NCBI GenBank assembly: GCA_913061435.1
Contig: CAJXUK010000007.1
Coordinates: 1-64,000 of the forward strand
Source: an uncultured Thalassolituus sp.
GTDB lineage: Bacteria > Pseudomonadota > Gammaproteobacteria > Pseudomonadales > Oceanobacteraceae
Direction of reading: 5' to 3'
DNA length: 64,000 nucleotides
The position numbers and the translations under genes were made by a program. Below, piece after piece: positions 52,607 to 62,167 of the stretch. The stretch's first letter is position 1; each line of letters starts with the position of its first letter. The notes under the pieces were generated by a model. The model saw only the letters and a list, made by a program, of their open reading frames with translations. It was not told the DNA's origin and ran no database searches.

Positions 52607-55168
52607 TTAAACGGTTTCTTCAGTTTCTGAAGTTGTATCGGTTTTATCGGTTTTCTTTTTAGCTGCTTTTTTCTCAGCCGTTTTCTTTTCCGCTTTTGGC
52701 TTGGCTTTGGCGGCGGTTTTTGCGGCTGGTTTTACAGAATCATGCTTAACAGACACTTTACCTAAACCTTCAAGGGGAAAGTGATCAACATTGACCATTT
52801 CTAGCACATCTTTTTCGAAAGCAATCATAAAATCGCCTTCTTCTTGTGTTAGAACGCCCATCGCAACACCGTCGGTGATGCGGTTTTCAATGGTTAAGTT
52901 TGATTCATCGTATTTACCCGCTTTAAGTGCTGCGCCAATCTTTTTATAAATAGGATCAGCTTGATCTACGCGAGCCAGTAGTGAATCGTACTTGAACATA
53001 GGGTTACGACCGTTGTCACCACGATAAGTGCCTGTGATTAAACGTTCACGAGTTGCAGTTGCTGAGGTAGTAAGATCGACAATTTTAGTAACCAGCTTAT
53101 CACCAGGCTTAGAAGCGCTGCGACCGATCGGCATAGTCAATGCACGGACTAACCAACCTACAGGACGTGAGGGTAAATTCTGCGTAAAGCCATGCAGAGC
53201 ATCTTCAAACTCAGTAAACAATTTAGCCATTGCGTATTCTACAAGTGGTAAATCATCTTTTTGGCGACCTTGATCTTCCCAATGTTTTAACGTCATAGAT
53301 GCTAAGTACAACTTAGACAACATGTCAGCTAAACGTGCAGAAATCTGCTCGCGGAATTTCAGTTCACCCCCTAGTGAAAACATTGCCATGTCCACACACA
53401 AGGCAAAGTTTGCGGCGTAGCGGTTAATCTGCTTGTAGTGTTTCTTAGTAGGGCCTGTCGCAGGAACAGAAGTAAATGCAGCATTTGTGGTGCTTAATAC
53501 CAAAGAGCGAGCGATATTAGAGAAGATAAAACCAAAGTGACCAAACAAGGCTTTATCAAACGCTTTTAGATCGTTCGCTTTTGCAGCGTGCATTTCTGGT
53601 AGTACAAAAGGATGGCAGCGGATAGCACCCTGACCAAAGGTGATCATGGTACGGGTAAGAATGTTTGCACCTTCTACAGTAATCGCAACCGGTACAGAAG
53701 AATACCCAGATTCTACATAGTTACCTGGCCCACGCATGATGGCGCTACCGCCATGAATGTCCATGCTGTCGATAGCAATTTGGCGTGCAGATTCGGTTAA
53801 GTTGTATTTTAAAATAGCCGATGGCACGGATGGTTTTTCACCATTATCAATCGAGATAGCCGTAACTCGAGCTGCAGCCGCATTAATATAAGAGTGAGCA
53901 GCAATGCGTGCTAGCGGCTCTTGGATACCTTCTAATTTTGAAATTGGGATACCAAATTGACGACGTATACGAGCATAAGCACCGGCTGTCGCAATGCCGT
54001 ACTTACCACCGCCAGCACCTGATGATGGTAGGGTAATGCAACGACCAACCGATAAACATTCAACCAGCATTTTCCAACCTTGGCCTGCATTTTTAGCACC
54101 ACCGATAATGAAATCTAATGGAATAAAAACGTCTTTACCAAAAATAGGTCCGTTCATAAAAGGAGAACCAATAGGGTTGTGACGATTGCCAATTTCCATG
54201 CCTTCAAGGTGGCGTGGTAACAAGGCAACGGTAATACCGATGTCGTTTTTATCACCCAGTAGTTTTTCTGGGTCAAACATACGAAACGCTAAACCGACCA
54301 CAGTCGCCACAGGTGCTAGTGTGATGTAACGTTTGTTGAAGTTCATTTTTAAACCCAAAACTTCTTTGCCTTCCCACATACCTTTACAAACAACACCTGT
54401 ATCTGGCAAAGAGGTTGCGTCAGAACCAGCGCGTGGCCCGGTTAGGCCAAAACAAGGAATCTCACGGCCATCAACTAAACGTGGTAAATAATGATTCTTT
54501 TGATCGTCGGTGCCGTACTTTAAAAGCAGTTCGCCAGGGCCTAATGAGTTGGGTACACCAATGGTCGATAATACTGCACTAGAAATTCCCGACAGCTTTT
54601 GTAAAACAGCAGATTGTGCTTGAGCGGAAAATTCTAGGCCACCGTATTCTTTTGGAATGATCATCGAGAAGAAACGGTTTTCTTTAATGTAGTTCCACAC
54701 TTCAACGGGCATGTCGCCGTTTTCTTTGATCTCGTACTCGTTCACCATTGAACACAAAGTTTCAACTTCGTTATCTAAAAAAGCTTGCTCGTCAGCACGT
54801 AGTTGAGGGTTTGGATGATCAAGCAGTTTTTGCCAATTTGGTTTACCGGCAAATAACTCACCGTCCCACCATACTGTTCCCGCTTCTAATGCCGTGGATT
54901 CGGTTTCGGACATTTCGGGTAAGATTTTTTTGTAAATAGTAAAAATAGGTCGTGTTATGTTATTGCTGCGGAAGTTAGGCAGGCTTAATACCCCAAAAGC
55001 GGCAGTAAACAGCAATGAGATAACTGTAAAGCCGGTAGCAGCATCAGCAAAATAAGCCAAAACTGTGATCGCGGCGGTGGTGTAAGTAGCGGTTTTTAGA
55101 TTGGTTTTTTTATAAGCTAGCGCAATTAATGCTACGGTTAGCAGCAGCGCCCAGGTTGTTGTTGTCAT
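52607..55168 (-). CDS. fadE: FadE-type acyl-CoA dehydrogenase with Lys/Ala-rich C-terminal tail
   Basis: A membrane-associated acyl-CoA dehydrogenase for the first step of beta-oxidation. Three hydrophobic N-terminal segments ('TWALLLTVALIALAYK' and following) precede the dehydrogenase core: 'IIPKEYGGLEFSAQAQSAVL', 'CFGLTGPRAGSDATS', 'GANILTRTMITFGQGAIRCH' and the DUF1974 C-terminal region. E. coli FadE has 814 residues; this has 853, with the extra forming a tail of repeated Lys/Ala/Thr modules ('KPAAKTAAKAKPKAEKK') ending in acidic Ser/Thr/Glu. The tail resembles histone-H1-like repeats and may bind acidic surfaces. A GAGG ribosome site precedes the start and a strong terminator follows. 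Confidence 0.92.
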   Translation of the reverse strand: MTTTTWALLLTVALIALAYKKTNLKTATYTTAAITVLAYFADAATGFTVISLLFTAAFGVLSLPNFRSNNITRPIFTIYKKILPEMSETESTALEAGTVWWDGELFAGKPNWQKLLDHPNPQLRADEQAFLDNEVETLCSMVNEYEIKENGDMPVEVWNYIKENRFFSMIIPKEYGGLEFSAQAQSAVLQKLSGISSAVLSTIGVPNSLGPGELLLKYGTDDQKNHYLPRLVDGREIPCFGLTGPRAGSDATSLPDTGVVCKGMWEGKEVLGLKMNFNKRYITLAPVATVVGLAFRMFDPEKLLGDKNDIGITVALLPRHLEGMEIGNRHNPIGSPFMNGPIFGKDVFIPLDFIIGGAKNAGQGWKMLVECLSVGRCITLPSSGAGGGKYGIATAGAYARIRRQFGIPISKLEGIQEPLARIAAHSYINAAAARVTAISIDNGEKPSVPSAILKYNLTESARQIAIDSMDIHGGSAIMRGPGNYVESGYSSVPVAITVEGANILTRTMITFGQGAIRCHPFVLPEMHAAKANDLKAFDKALFGHFGFIFSNIARSLVLSTTNAAFTSVPATGPTKKHYKQINRYAANFALCVDMAMFSLGGELKFREQISARLADMLSKLYLASMTLKHWEDQGRQKDDLPLVEYAMAKLFTEFEDALHGFTQNLPSRPVGWLVRALTMPIGRSASKPGDKLVTKIVDLTTSATATRERLITGTYRGDNGRNPMFKYDSLLARVDQADPIYKKIGAALKAGKYDESNLTIENRITDGVAMGVLTQEEGDFMIAFEKDVLEMVNVDHFPLEGLGKVSVKHDSVKPAAKTAAKAKPKAEKKTAEKKAAKKKTDKTDTTSETEETV

Positions 55169-55370
55169 AAAGACCTCGATTTTATTTTTGGATGTTTACA
55201 ACGAGCGGTATAAAGACTCTGTACAGCACCAGACTCGTTATGTTCGACATTTAACCAACAAACGTTAAACGCTTCAATACAGTACGGAATTTAAAATAAA
55301 TCGGATTTATGAGATTGCTTCATTAATATTTAGGGTAACGCTGAATTGATGATGTGGTTATTGACGTCTC
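55169..55370. other. Upstream region of fadE
   Basis: Intergenic DNA holding the fadE promoter. No further gene or clear operator is seen. The stretch up to 55550 is otherwise filled by a tandem repeat and AT-rich sequence. Confidence 0.45.
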
Positions 55371-55450
55371 TAACAAAGAGTCTAATAAAGTGGCTAACAA
55401 AGAGTCTAATAAAGTGGATAACAAAGTGGATAACAAAGTGGACAGCAAGG
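55371..55450. repeat. Tandem repeat, 24-bp units decaying to 12-bp units
   Basis: Two copies of a 24-base unit beginning TAACAAAGAGTCTAATAAAG (second starts at 55395) are followed by two copies of its 12-base shortened form, TAACAAAGTGGA, and a diverged third. It lies between fadE and the acyl-CoA synthetase, both read on the minus strand, and has no coding support. Repeat number is probably unstable between strains. Confidence 0.85.
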
Positions 55451-55550
55451 AGATGAGTAAATAGAGAAAAGATCAACAAACGGGGCATAAAACAGATCAG
55501 TATTATACCCAGTATGTCGGTTTTGCGGTTATGTTTTACAGGTTTATCAG

Positions 55551-57188
55551 TTATGCCTTGAGCAAGTAATCTTGGTATTCCTTACGCAAATCAATTTTTA
55601 GCAGTTTACCGGTGGCAGTATGCGGTAGGCTGTCAACAAAAATCACATCGTCTGGCATCCAGAATTTAGCAATTTTGTCATCTAAGAACTGTTTTACATC
55701 TTCTGCAGTGACGTTTGAATCCGGCTTGCGAATGGCGAGTAATAACGGGCGTTCATCCCATTTTTCGTGAGCAACCCCAATTACGCAGGCTTCTACTAAT
55801 TCAGGGTGACCCACAGCGGCGTTTTCTAGGTCGATAGAACTGATCCACTCGCCACCGGATTTAATGACATCTTTGGAGCGGTCAACAATGGTGAGATAGT
55901 TGGCTGGGTCAATCGTAGCGACATCACCTGTGTCTAACCAGCCATTTTCAAAGCTGCTCATATCATCATTTTTATAGTATTGGCTAATAATCCATGGGCC
56001 ACGCACTAACAAACGGCCATAGGCTATACCGTCGTGAGGCCGTGGATCGCCGTTATCATCAACAATTTTCATTTGTACGCCAAAAACAGGGCGGCCTTGC
56101 TTTTGTTGTAAGCGGTAACGCTCCTCTTTTGTCATGTTATTCATGGCAGCGGTGGCAACGTTAGAAGTGCCTAACGGAGACATTTCGGTCATTCCCCAAG
56201 CATGAACCAAAAAGGCATCATGGTCTTCGTCGAACTTTTTGATCATTGAATATGGAGCTGCCGAACCACCTACAACTACATTTTTTACTGAATCTAGAGT
56301 TTTACCAATCTCGTCCATGTGGTTTAACAACATTAACCACACCGTGGGTACTCCTAATAATAAATCAGGTTTTTCGGCGTCGATTAATTCCCACAGCGAG
56401 GCACCATCCATGCCTGGGCCCGGAAATACCAGTTTTGAACCTGTCATCGCACCCGCGTAAGGAACACCCCAGGCGTTCACGTGGAACATGGGCACCACCG
56501 GCAAGATACAAGAAAGGCTAGAAATACCAAGTGCTTCACGGCTGATTTCCGACAAAGCATGGATCAAGGTAGAGCGGTGACTGTAAAGCACGCCTTTAGG
56601 ATTTCCCGTTGTGCCCGAGGTATAGCAAAGAGCAGCCGCTGTATTTTCGTCGAACGTTGGCCATTCAAGTTCGTCACTGGATTGATCGATTAACTCTTCA
56701 TAGCAAACAGCATTTTTAAGGCTGGTATCAGGCATATTGTTGGCATCGGCCAAAATAATAAAGCCTTCAACGCCGCTTATTTGGTCTTGTATCGCTTCTA
56801 ATAATGGTACGAATGTTAGGTCAACAAAGATCCAGCGGTCTTCGGCGTGATTAATGATGTAAACCAGTTGCTCTGGAAATAAGCGCGGATTAATGGTGTG
56901 CAATACTGAGCCAATACCGGATACACCAAAGTACAGTTCAAAATGGCGATAGTTATTCCAAGCTAAAGTAGCGATACGGTCGCTAGGCTTTGCGCCTAAA
57001 TTAATAAGCGCATTGGCTATTTGTTTGGAGCGCTTGGCAGCGTCTTTCATGGTGTAACGGTGAATGCTACTGCCTGTGTGGTCGGTTTCGCAACGACGAC
57101 TGACAATTTCACTGTTTGGGTTGGTAGCAACTGCGTGTTCGATTAGCCCAGATATTAACAGTGGGCCTTCCATCATATTGCCTAACAT
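55551..57188 (-). CDS. AlkK-like medium/long-chain acyl-CoA synthetase
   Basis: An AMP-forming acyl-CoA ligase that activates fatty acids with ATP and CoA. The N-terminus 'MLGNMMEGPLLISGLIEHA' closely recalls AlkK of the Pseudomonas OCT alkane pathway. The adenylation motifs are 'ALCYTSGTTGNPKGVLYSHR', 'VHAWGMTEMSPLG', 'GWLDTGDVATIDP' and the late catalytic Lys in 'HTATGKLLKIDLR'. At 545 residues it equals AlkK. With fadE close by on the same strand it fits fatty acid or alkane-derived acid breakdown. No alkane hydroxylase is in the window, so the alkane link is an inference. Confidence 0.9.
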   Translation of the reverse strand: MLGNMMEGPLLISGLIEHAVATNPNSEIVSRRCETDHTGSSIHRYTMKDAAKRSKQIANALINLGAKPSDRIATLAWNNYRHFELYFGVSGIGSVLHTINPRLFPEQLVYIINHAEDRWIFVDLTFVPLLEAIQDQISGVEGFIILADANNMPDTSLKNAVCYEELIDQSSDELEWPTFDENTAAALCYTSGTTGNPKGVLYSHRSTLIHALSEISREALGISSLSCILPVVPMFHVNAWGVPYAGAMTGSKLVFPGPGMDGASLWELIDAEKPDLLLGVPTVWLMLLNHMDEIGKTLDSVKNVVVGGSAAPYSMIKKFDEDHDAFLVHAWGMTEMSPLGTSNVATAAMNNMTKEERYRLQQKQGRPVFGVQMKIVDDNGDPRPHDGIAYGRLLVRGPWIISQYYKNDDMSSFENGWLDTGDVATIDPANYLTIVDRSKDVIKSGGEWISSIDLENAAVGHPELVEACVIGVAHEKWDERPLLLAIRKPDSNVTAEDVKQFLDDKIAKFWMPDDVIFVDSLPHTATGKLLKIDLRKEYQDYLLKA

Positions 57189-57314
57189 GAGTGTCTTACC
57201 TTTGTTTGTTGTTTTTATTACTTTTGCAATGTATCAACATTACTGGCGAAATTAAAACAGCTCCATCACTCTTTAGTATAGTTTTGGCAATTTTCTCAGT
57301 AACAAATTGTGTCG

Positions 57315-58034
57315 TTAAGACAAGCTCTTAACAATCCATTGAGAAATATCCTGAATTTGAGGATAACAAACCTGATGTTCCATTGGATATTCGCGAAACT
57401 GGCACTGGTAGCCAAGACTTACAAGGTCTTCGTAAGCTTTTTTTCCTAAGCTCATGTTGACCACTGGGTCCAGATTGCCGTGATAAATTTGAATATCAAT
57501 ATCGTGATTAGCTCGACTTGAATTAAAAGTGTGTGGTGCAGTAAGGGTTGGGAAGTAGGTTGAAAGACCGGCTAAACCTGCCAGCTTTTGCGGATACGAT
57601 AGTGCTGCATGATAAGCCACCGCTCCGCCTTGAGAAAACCCTAGAACTAAAATACGCTCACTGTGAATGCCGCGTTCTAGTTCACGATCGATCAGCTTAT
57701 GAATCTCGTTTACTGAAGCCAGAAGTTGATTTTGATTCAGTTGGCGTTCTGCCGTTTCCCCTTTTGCTAATTGCTGTGGTGTTAGCTGAGTGGGCATATC
57801 TAAAATATCGTACCAAGCTGGCATGCTAAAGCCGCCGTTAATGGTAACCGGGATAGATGAAGCGTGAGGAAAAATAAAGCGAATGTGGTTAAAACTCTCT
57901 CCCAAGGTTTTTTCCAGCTCCGGCACGAGAGCGGCAAAATCATCACCGCTGGCGCCTAAACCGTGTAGCCAAATAATACTGGCAGTGGGCTGTTGTTTTG
58001 AAGGTGGAATCTCGATAGCGGGTAGATAGGTCAT
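57315..58034 (-). CDS. Carboxylesterase / lysophospholipase-like (alpha/beta hydrolase)
   Basis: A cytoplasmic esterase of the phospholipase/carboxylesterase family. The catalytic triad is visible: Ser in 'LVLGFSQGGAVAYH', Asp in 'YHGNLDPVVNMS' and His in 'PMEHQVCYPQI'. The oxyanion region 'IIWLHGLGASGDDF' is typical. The family hydrolyses short to medium acyl esters; the natural substrate is unknown. It diverges from the unknown gene at 58.1 kb. Confidence 0.9.
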   Translation of the reverse strand: MTYLPAIEIPPSKQQPTASIIWLHGLGASGDDFAALVPELEKTLGESFNHIRFIFPHASSIPVTINGGFSMPAWYDILDMPTQLTPQQLAKGETAERQLNQNQLLASVNEIHKLIDRELERGIHSERILVLGFSQGGAVAYHAALSYPQKLAGLAGLSTYFPTLTAPHTFNSSRANHDIDIQIYHGNLDPVVNMSLGKKAYEDLVSLGYQCQFREYPMEHQVCYPQIQDISQWIVKSLS

Positions 58035-58108
58035 GCTAAAGCCTTTGAATGTCGATGCCTTATGGTATGTTAGTTACTTAATTTATGAAATGCTGATGTT
58101 GATGATTT

Positions 58109-58975
58109 ATGTTAAGTGCGTTGATTCCTAATCTATTTAAAACAAAACCTCTGGTAGACGAAAATACCGCCGATTTTATTTTTTCGACAGTAGCATGGTC
58201 CCTAAAGTATTTTGATCATGAGGAGTTCTTTAAACGCACGCGGTTAATTGCTCCCAGCAATGATTTTTTTCCTGGGCGAGTAAGCAGTGTGGACGAAAAA
58301 GCCCACACTATTTTTCAGCATACTTTGCGTTATTGTGGTGTGTTGCATTGGCCCTTCACGTTAAATTCCTTAGTTAATTTAGGCGTGGATGATGCTTGCC
58401 AAGTGCAGCCTTCACCGCAGCCAGAGCTTGCCGTTATTAGGCGTAATTCCTACCCGCAAACACTTGTTATTGATGAGTTAACGGGTAAGTTTGATAGTTC
58501 AATTCCGGTGATCATTAGCGAGCAACCCTTGCATGTTTTTTACAATCCTCAGCAAACCTTAAAACCAGAAGATTTAAGTGCCAGTTATGCCCATGTAATT
58601 GCTCAGCATTTGATGATTCAAGCCAAGCAGTTACCTCCAGGTGGTAATCAGTTTTTTGCTGAAGCCAGTGAAGTTCTTGCAGGCATGATGGGTTTTGGTG
58701 TGTTGCTAGCTAATTCGGCTTACACTTTTCGCGGGGGCTGTGGGTCTTGTTATAACGCTATGGCAAACCGCCAGCCCGCTTTAACAGAACTTGATAATGT
58801 GTTTGTGCTGGCCTTGTTTTGTCGCTTAAAAGGCATTTCTAATGCAGAGGGTAAAGGGTATTTAAAAAAGCATTTACGTTCTAGTTATAAGCAAGCGCTT
58901 AGCCAAATTGATAAGCGCTTGCAACGGGATGCTGATTTTAAGCAGCTACTTTTTGCTCAGCAAGATAAGCGTTAA
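58109..58975 (+). CDS. Unknown protein, 288 residues
   Basis: I do not recognise the family. It is soluble, with no signal peptide. The N-terminal region reads 'STVAWSLKYFDHEEFFKRTR' and 'LIAPSNDFFPGRVSSVDEKA'. The second half has 'IAQHLMIQAKQLPPGGNQFF' and 'AEASEVLAGMMGFGVLLANS', a His-x6-Gln and Glu pattern on helices that could bind metal. A 'GGCGSCYN' motif follows, then a basic helix with 'KGYLKKHLRSSYKQAL'. The combination hints at a metallohydrolase-like helical fold. Its 3' end overlaps leuA by 38 bases in convergent orientation, which is unusual. Confidence 0.7.
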   Translation: MLSALIPNLFKTKPLVDENTADFIFSTVAWSLKYFDHEEFFKRTRLIAPSNDFFPGRVSSVDEKAHTIFQHTLRYCGVLHWPFTLNSLVNLGVDDACQVQPSPQPELAVIRRNSYPQTLVIDELTGKFDSSIPVIISEQPLHVFYNPQQTLKPEDLSASYAHVIAQHLMIQAKQLPPGGNQFFAEASEVLAGMMGFGVLLANSAYTFRGGCGSCYNAMANRQPALTELDNVFVLALFCRLKGISNAEGKGYLKKHLRSSYKQALSQIDKRLQRDADFKQLLFAQQDKR

Positions 58976-60656
58976 TCGCAGCTAACACACTATTAATGGT
59001 TGCCGTCATAATATCTTGATGCTCGCTCACACCCTGATATTTACGCTTATTGATTTTAATTTGAACAAACGCCATGGCTTGGGCATGAGTGCCTTTGCTT
59101 AGTGCAATTTGATCAAAGTGCTGAACCTGAAAATCAATACCCAAGGTTTTGTGTAAGCCATCGCTTAATGCCGAAATGACCCCTGTACCTTGGCCATGAA
59201 TGGTTTCGGTTTCGCCGTGAATACTGCCATCGCAAATGCTGGCTTGAATCGATTCTTGCTCACCTTGCTTATGAACTTCATAACCCAATACTTGATACTG
59301 TTGCTCACAATCTTGGTGGGCGTTAATGAACTGTTGTTGAAAAATGCTGTACATGGTTTTGTTGTCCACTTCACAGCTGTGTTTTACGCTATAAGCTTGC
59401 ACTGCTCGGCTTAATTCAATTTGCATCCAACGTGGTAAATTAATACCAAACTCATTTTCCATAATGTAAGCCACGCCGCCTTTACCCGATTGGCTATTAA
59501 CGCGAATAACCGACTGATAGTCGCGGCCAATATCACGAGGGTCGATAGGCAAGTAGGCAACATCCCATTGCTGATCGTCTTGTTGAATGGCTAAGCATTT
59601 TTTAATGGCGTCTTGGTGGCTACCCGAGAACGCAGTGTAAACCAATTCTCCGTACCAAGGGTGGCGTGGATGGGTTTTGATTTTTGTGCATTCTTCTACC
59701 GTCGCAATCACTTCATCAGCAATCGATAAGTCTAATTCTGGGTCAACACCTTGGCTGTATAAATTCATTGCCATAGTGACTAAATCCATGTTGCCAGTGC
59801 GTTCGCCATTGCCCATTAATGTGCCTTCAATACGGTCGGCACCGGCTAATAGAGCCATTTCTGCTGCGGCAACTGCGCAACCACGGTCATTGTGAGTATG
59901 GATTGAAATAACAATGTTTTCGCGTTGGTTAACGCCCTTGCAAAATGTTTCTACCTGGTCGGCGAATACGTTGGGGCCTGCACACTCAACCGTAGCGGGT
60001 AGGTTGATAATGGTTTTGTTGTCAGCCGTTGGCTGCCATACATCGATCACAGCATTGCACACTTCAATAGCAAAATCGGTTTCAGTGCTGGAAAAACTTT
60101 CGGGTGAATATTGGAAAGTCCAATCAGTCATCGGATACTTTAGCGCTTCAGATTTCACCTTTTTGGCACCGTTTATTGCGATATCGATAATACCTTGTTT
60201 GTCTAAAGCAAATACTTTTTCACGCTGCACTGGGGAGGTTGAATTATACACATGCACAATGGCACGATCGGCACCGGCCAATGACTCATAGGTGCGCTCA
60301 ATTAATTCATCTCGTGCTTGTGTTAATACTTGGATGGTGACGTCTTCGGGGATTTGATTTTCCTCGATCAACCAGCGCACAAAATCAAAGTCGGTTTGAG
60401 AGGCCGAAGGAAATCCCACTTCAATGTGCTTAAAACCCATTTTTACCATTAGGTGCCACATTTTTTGCTTCTGTATAACCGACATAGGTTCAATCAATGC
60501 CTGATTGCCATCACGAAGATCAACCGCACACCACTGCGGTGCTTGCGTTATAACTTGGTTTGGCCACTGACGATCTTGTATCTGAATCGTGGGCATACTT
60601 TTTTGAAAAGACTGATATTTTGTGTGATTAAAACGCTGTGGTTGGGTTGTGTTCAT
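58938..60656 (-). CDS. leuA: 2-isopropylmalate synthase
   Basis: The first enzyme of leucine synthesis, condensing acetyl-CoA with 2-oxoisovalerate. The TIM barrel shows 'WCAVDLRDGNQALIEPMS' with the metal Asp, 'VYNSTSPVQREKVF', and the metal His pair in 'ISIHTHNDRGCAVAAAEMA', then the C-terminal regulatory LeuA dimer domain from about residue 440. At 572 residues it belongs to the second LeuA type (TIGR00970-like), longer at the N-terminus than E. coli LeuA. It has an AGGTG ribosome site. No leader peptide or attenuator was recognised upstream. Confidence 0.94.
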   Translation of the reverse strand: MNTTQPQRFNHTKYQSFQKSMPTIQIQDRQWPNQVITQAPQWCAVDLRDGNQALIEPMSVIQKQKMWHLMVKMGFKHIEVGFPSASQTDFDFVRWLIEENQIPEDVTIQVLTQARDELIERTYESLAGADRAIVHVYNSTSPVQREKVFALDKQGIIDIAINGAKKVKSEALKYPMTDWTFQYSPESFSSTETDFAIEVCNAVIDVWQPTADNKTIINLPATVECAGPNVFADQVETFCKGVNQRENIVISIHTHNDRGCAVAAAEMALLAGADRIEGTLMGNGERTGNMDLVTMAMNLYSQGVDPELDLSIADEVIATVEECTKIKTHPRHPWYGELVYTAFSGSHQDAIKKCLAIQQDDQQWDVAYLPIDPRDIGRDYQSVIRVNSQSGKGGVAYIMENEFGINLPRWMQIELSRAVQAYSVKHSCEVDNKTMYSIFQQQFINAHQDCEQQYQVLGYEVHKQGEQESIQASICDGSIHGETETIHGQGTGVISALSDGLHKTLGIDFQVQHFDQIALSKGTHAQAMAFVQIKINKRKYQGVSEHQDIMTATINSVLAAINAYLAEQKVAA

Positions 60657-60906
60657 ATAGCACCTAAATAATCTACAAGCTGGATTTAAATCTTTTGATT
60701 TAATCTATGGGCTTAACTATATAGATAAAAATAGGAGAATGATGGCAAATATCAGCAAGAAATGATCTTGCTTAGCAATAATTATCTAATATTTAACCTT
60801 AATTGGGTTTTATTTTGCTTTTGGTTAGCTGCGGGCATGAAAAGTTGCTGGCAATCGCTCATTTTAGAGTGAGCGAATGCGCTGGCTGTAATACTACTTC
60901 GGGTAT

Positions 60907-62067
60907 TTAATGTTCAGGGTAACGAGTATTGGATTGTTCGACGCTAATAATTGTTTGGCTATGGTTGTCCCAAAGTATGTAATTAAAAGCATGGGGAATT
61001 TCGCGCAATGAAATACGTTTAACACGATCAAATAACGCCTTGTATTGCTGGTGGCACTTAACCAAGTTGTAGTTGGGGATACGTGCTGATAAATGGTGAA
61101 TGTGGTGGTAAGCAATATCGGCGGTGAACCAGTTTAAAATCTTAGGTAATTTTAAATAACTGGTGCCATCAAGGGCGGCTGTAAAGTAATTCCAATCCTC
61201 GTCACCTGCCGCATAAGATTCTTCAAAATTATGTTGAACGGTGAATAATATCAGGCCAATGGCTCCGCCTAAAGATAAAGCAATAATGTAAACGCTAAAG
61301 AATTCCAATACACCAAAATAACTAGCGGCAAAAAACCAAGCCGTTAAAAGTACTAGGTTATTCGCTGTCATGTGACGGTATTCTTGCCAAGTGTTCCAGT
61401 AATTCGTCTCAAACTCGCTGCTAATCTGGCTGTTGGGTTTTGAGAAGTCTTTTAATTTTTGTTGTAAGAAAAATCCTGCAAATTGAAGGCTGCCTTTTAT
61501 CCAGGTAAATCTAGGATTAAAAATAAAATAAAGAAAGCCAGCCAAAGGTGCCATGCGCATTTTACGCTGATTGGCATAAGCTTTTCTTTGTTTGGGGGTG
61601 AGTTCAGCAAATTGATCTACTGATAAAACTGCTAAAGGACCGCGGTATTTATTCCAATTACCATTAGTAGAGTGATGATAGTCGTGGTGTTTAGACCAAA
61701 CATATTGAGGTACGCCACACAGTACACCAAAAATAAATCCAGCTATCTTGTTTTCTCTGGGGTTTACATACAAGCAGTTGTGGCCGCAATCATGCAGCAT
61801 CACAAATACACGTATAACAAATAAAGTAAGCAAGGCGGTAATGCCTGCAGCCAGCCAATAAGAGACCGCTAAACTTTCGATTGCCGCAAATAACAAAATA
61901 AAGAAAGGCACAATAGTTGTCAGTGTTTGGGCAAAAGCTTTGCTATTGCTGCGCACAGCGTATTCTTTAATGAGAGCATTTTTTTCGGTTTTTAAGGTAT
62001 TACTGGCTAAAACAGAAGCTGCGATTGGGGCCTGCTGTTCTTGTTCGTCAAGGATGAGCGTGGTCAT
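60907..62067 (-). CDS. Membrane fatty acid desaturase
   Basis: A di-iron acyl desaturase with the three histidine boxes in order: 'HDCGHN' (about residue 96), 'HDYHH' (about 130) and 'HHIHH' (about 315), set among four to six membrane segments. It would introduce a double bond into membrane acyl chains, in keeping with a cold or marine lifestyle. The frame extends to 62106, but 'MTTLILDEQEQQ' at 62067 is the likelier start, although no ribosome site is clear. Regiospecificity cannot be told from sequence alone. Confidence 0.87.
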   Translation of the reverse strand: MTTLILDEQEQQAPIAASVLASNTLKTEKNALIKEYAVRSNSKAFAQTLTTIVPFFILLFAAIESLAVSYWLAAGITALLTLFVIRVFVMLHDCGHNCLYVNPRENKIAGFIFGVLCGVPQYVWSKHHDYHHSTNGNWNKYRGPLAVLSVDQFAELTPKQRKAYANQRKMRMAPLAGFLYFIFNPRFTWIKGSLQFAGFFLQQKLKDFSKPNSQISSEFETNYWNTWQEYRHMTANNLVLLTAWFFAASYFGVLEFFSVYIIALSLGGAIGLILFTVQHNFEESYAAGDEDWNYFTAALDGTSYLKLPKILNWFTADIAYHHIHHLSARIPNYNLVKCHQQYKALFDRVKRISLREIPHAFNYILWDNHSQTIISVEQSNTRYPEH

Positions 62068-62167
62068 TGTTGTTATTATTAACTCTAATGGTATTTTTAG
62101 CGTCAAGTATTGCAGTATTCTAAAAGCCTGTAAAACTGTGTGCCATTTTTTATTGTAAGGAATTATC

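Noticed and set aside
60855-60885. Terminator after the desaturase gene
   Set aside because: TCGCTCA/TGAGCGA forms a short hairpin but there is no T run on the minus strand and the stem is weak, so it was not listed.
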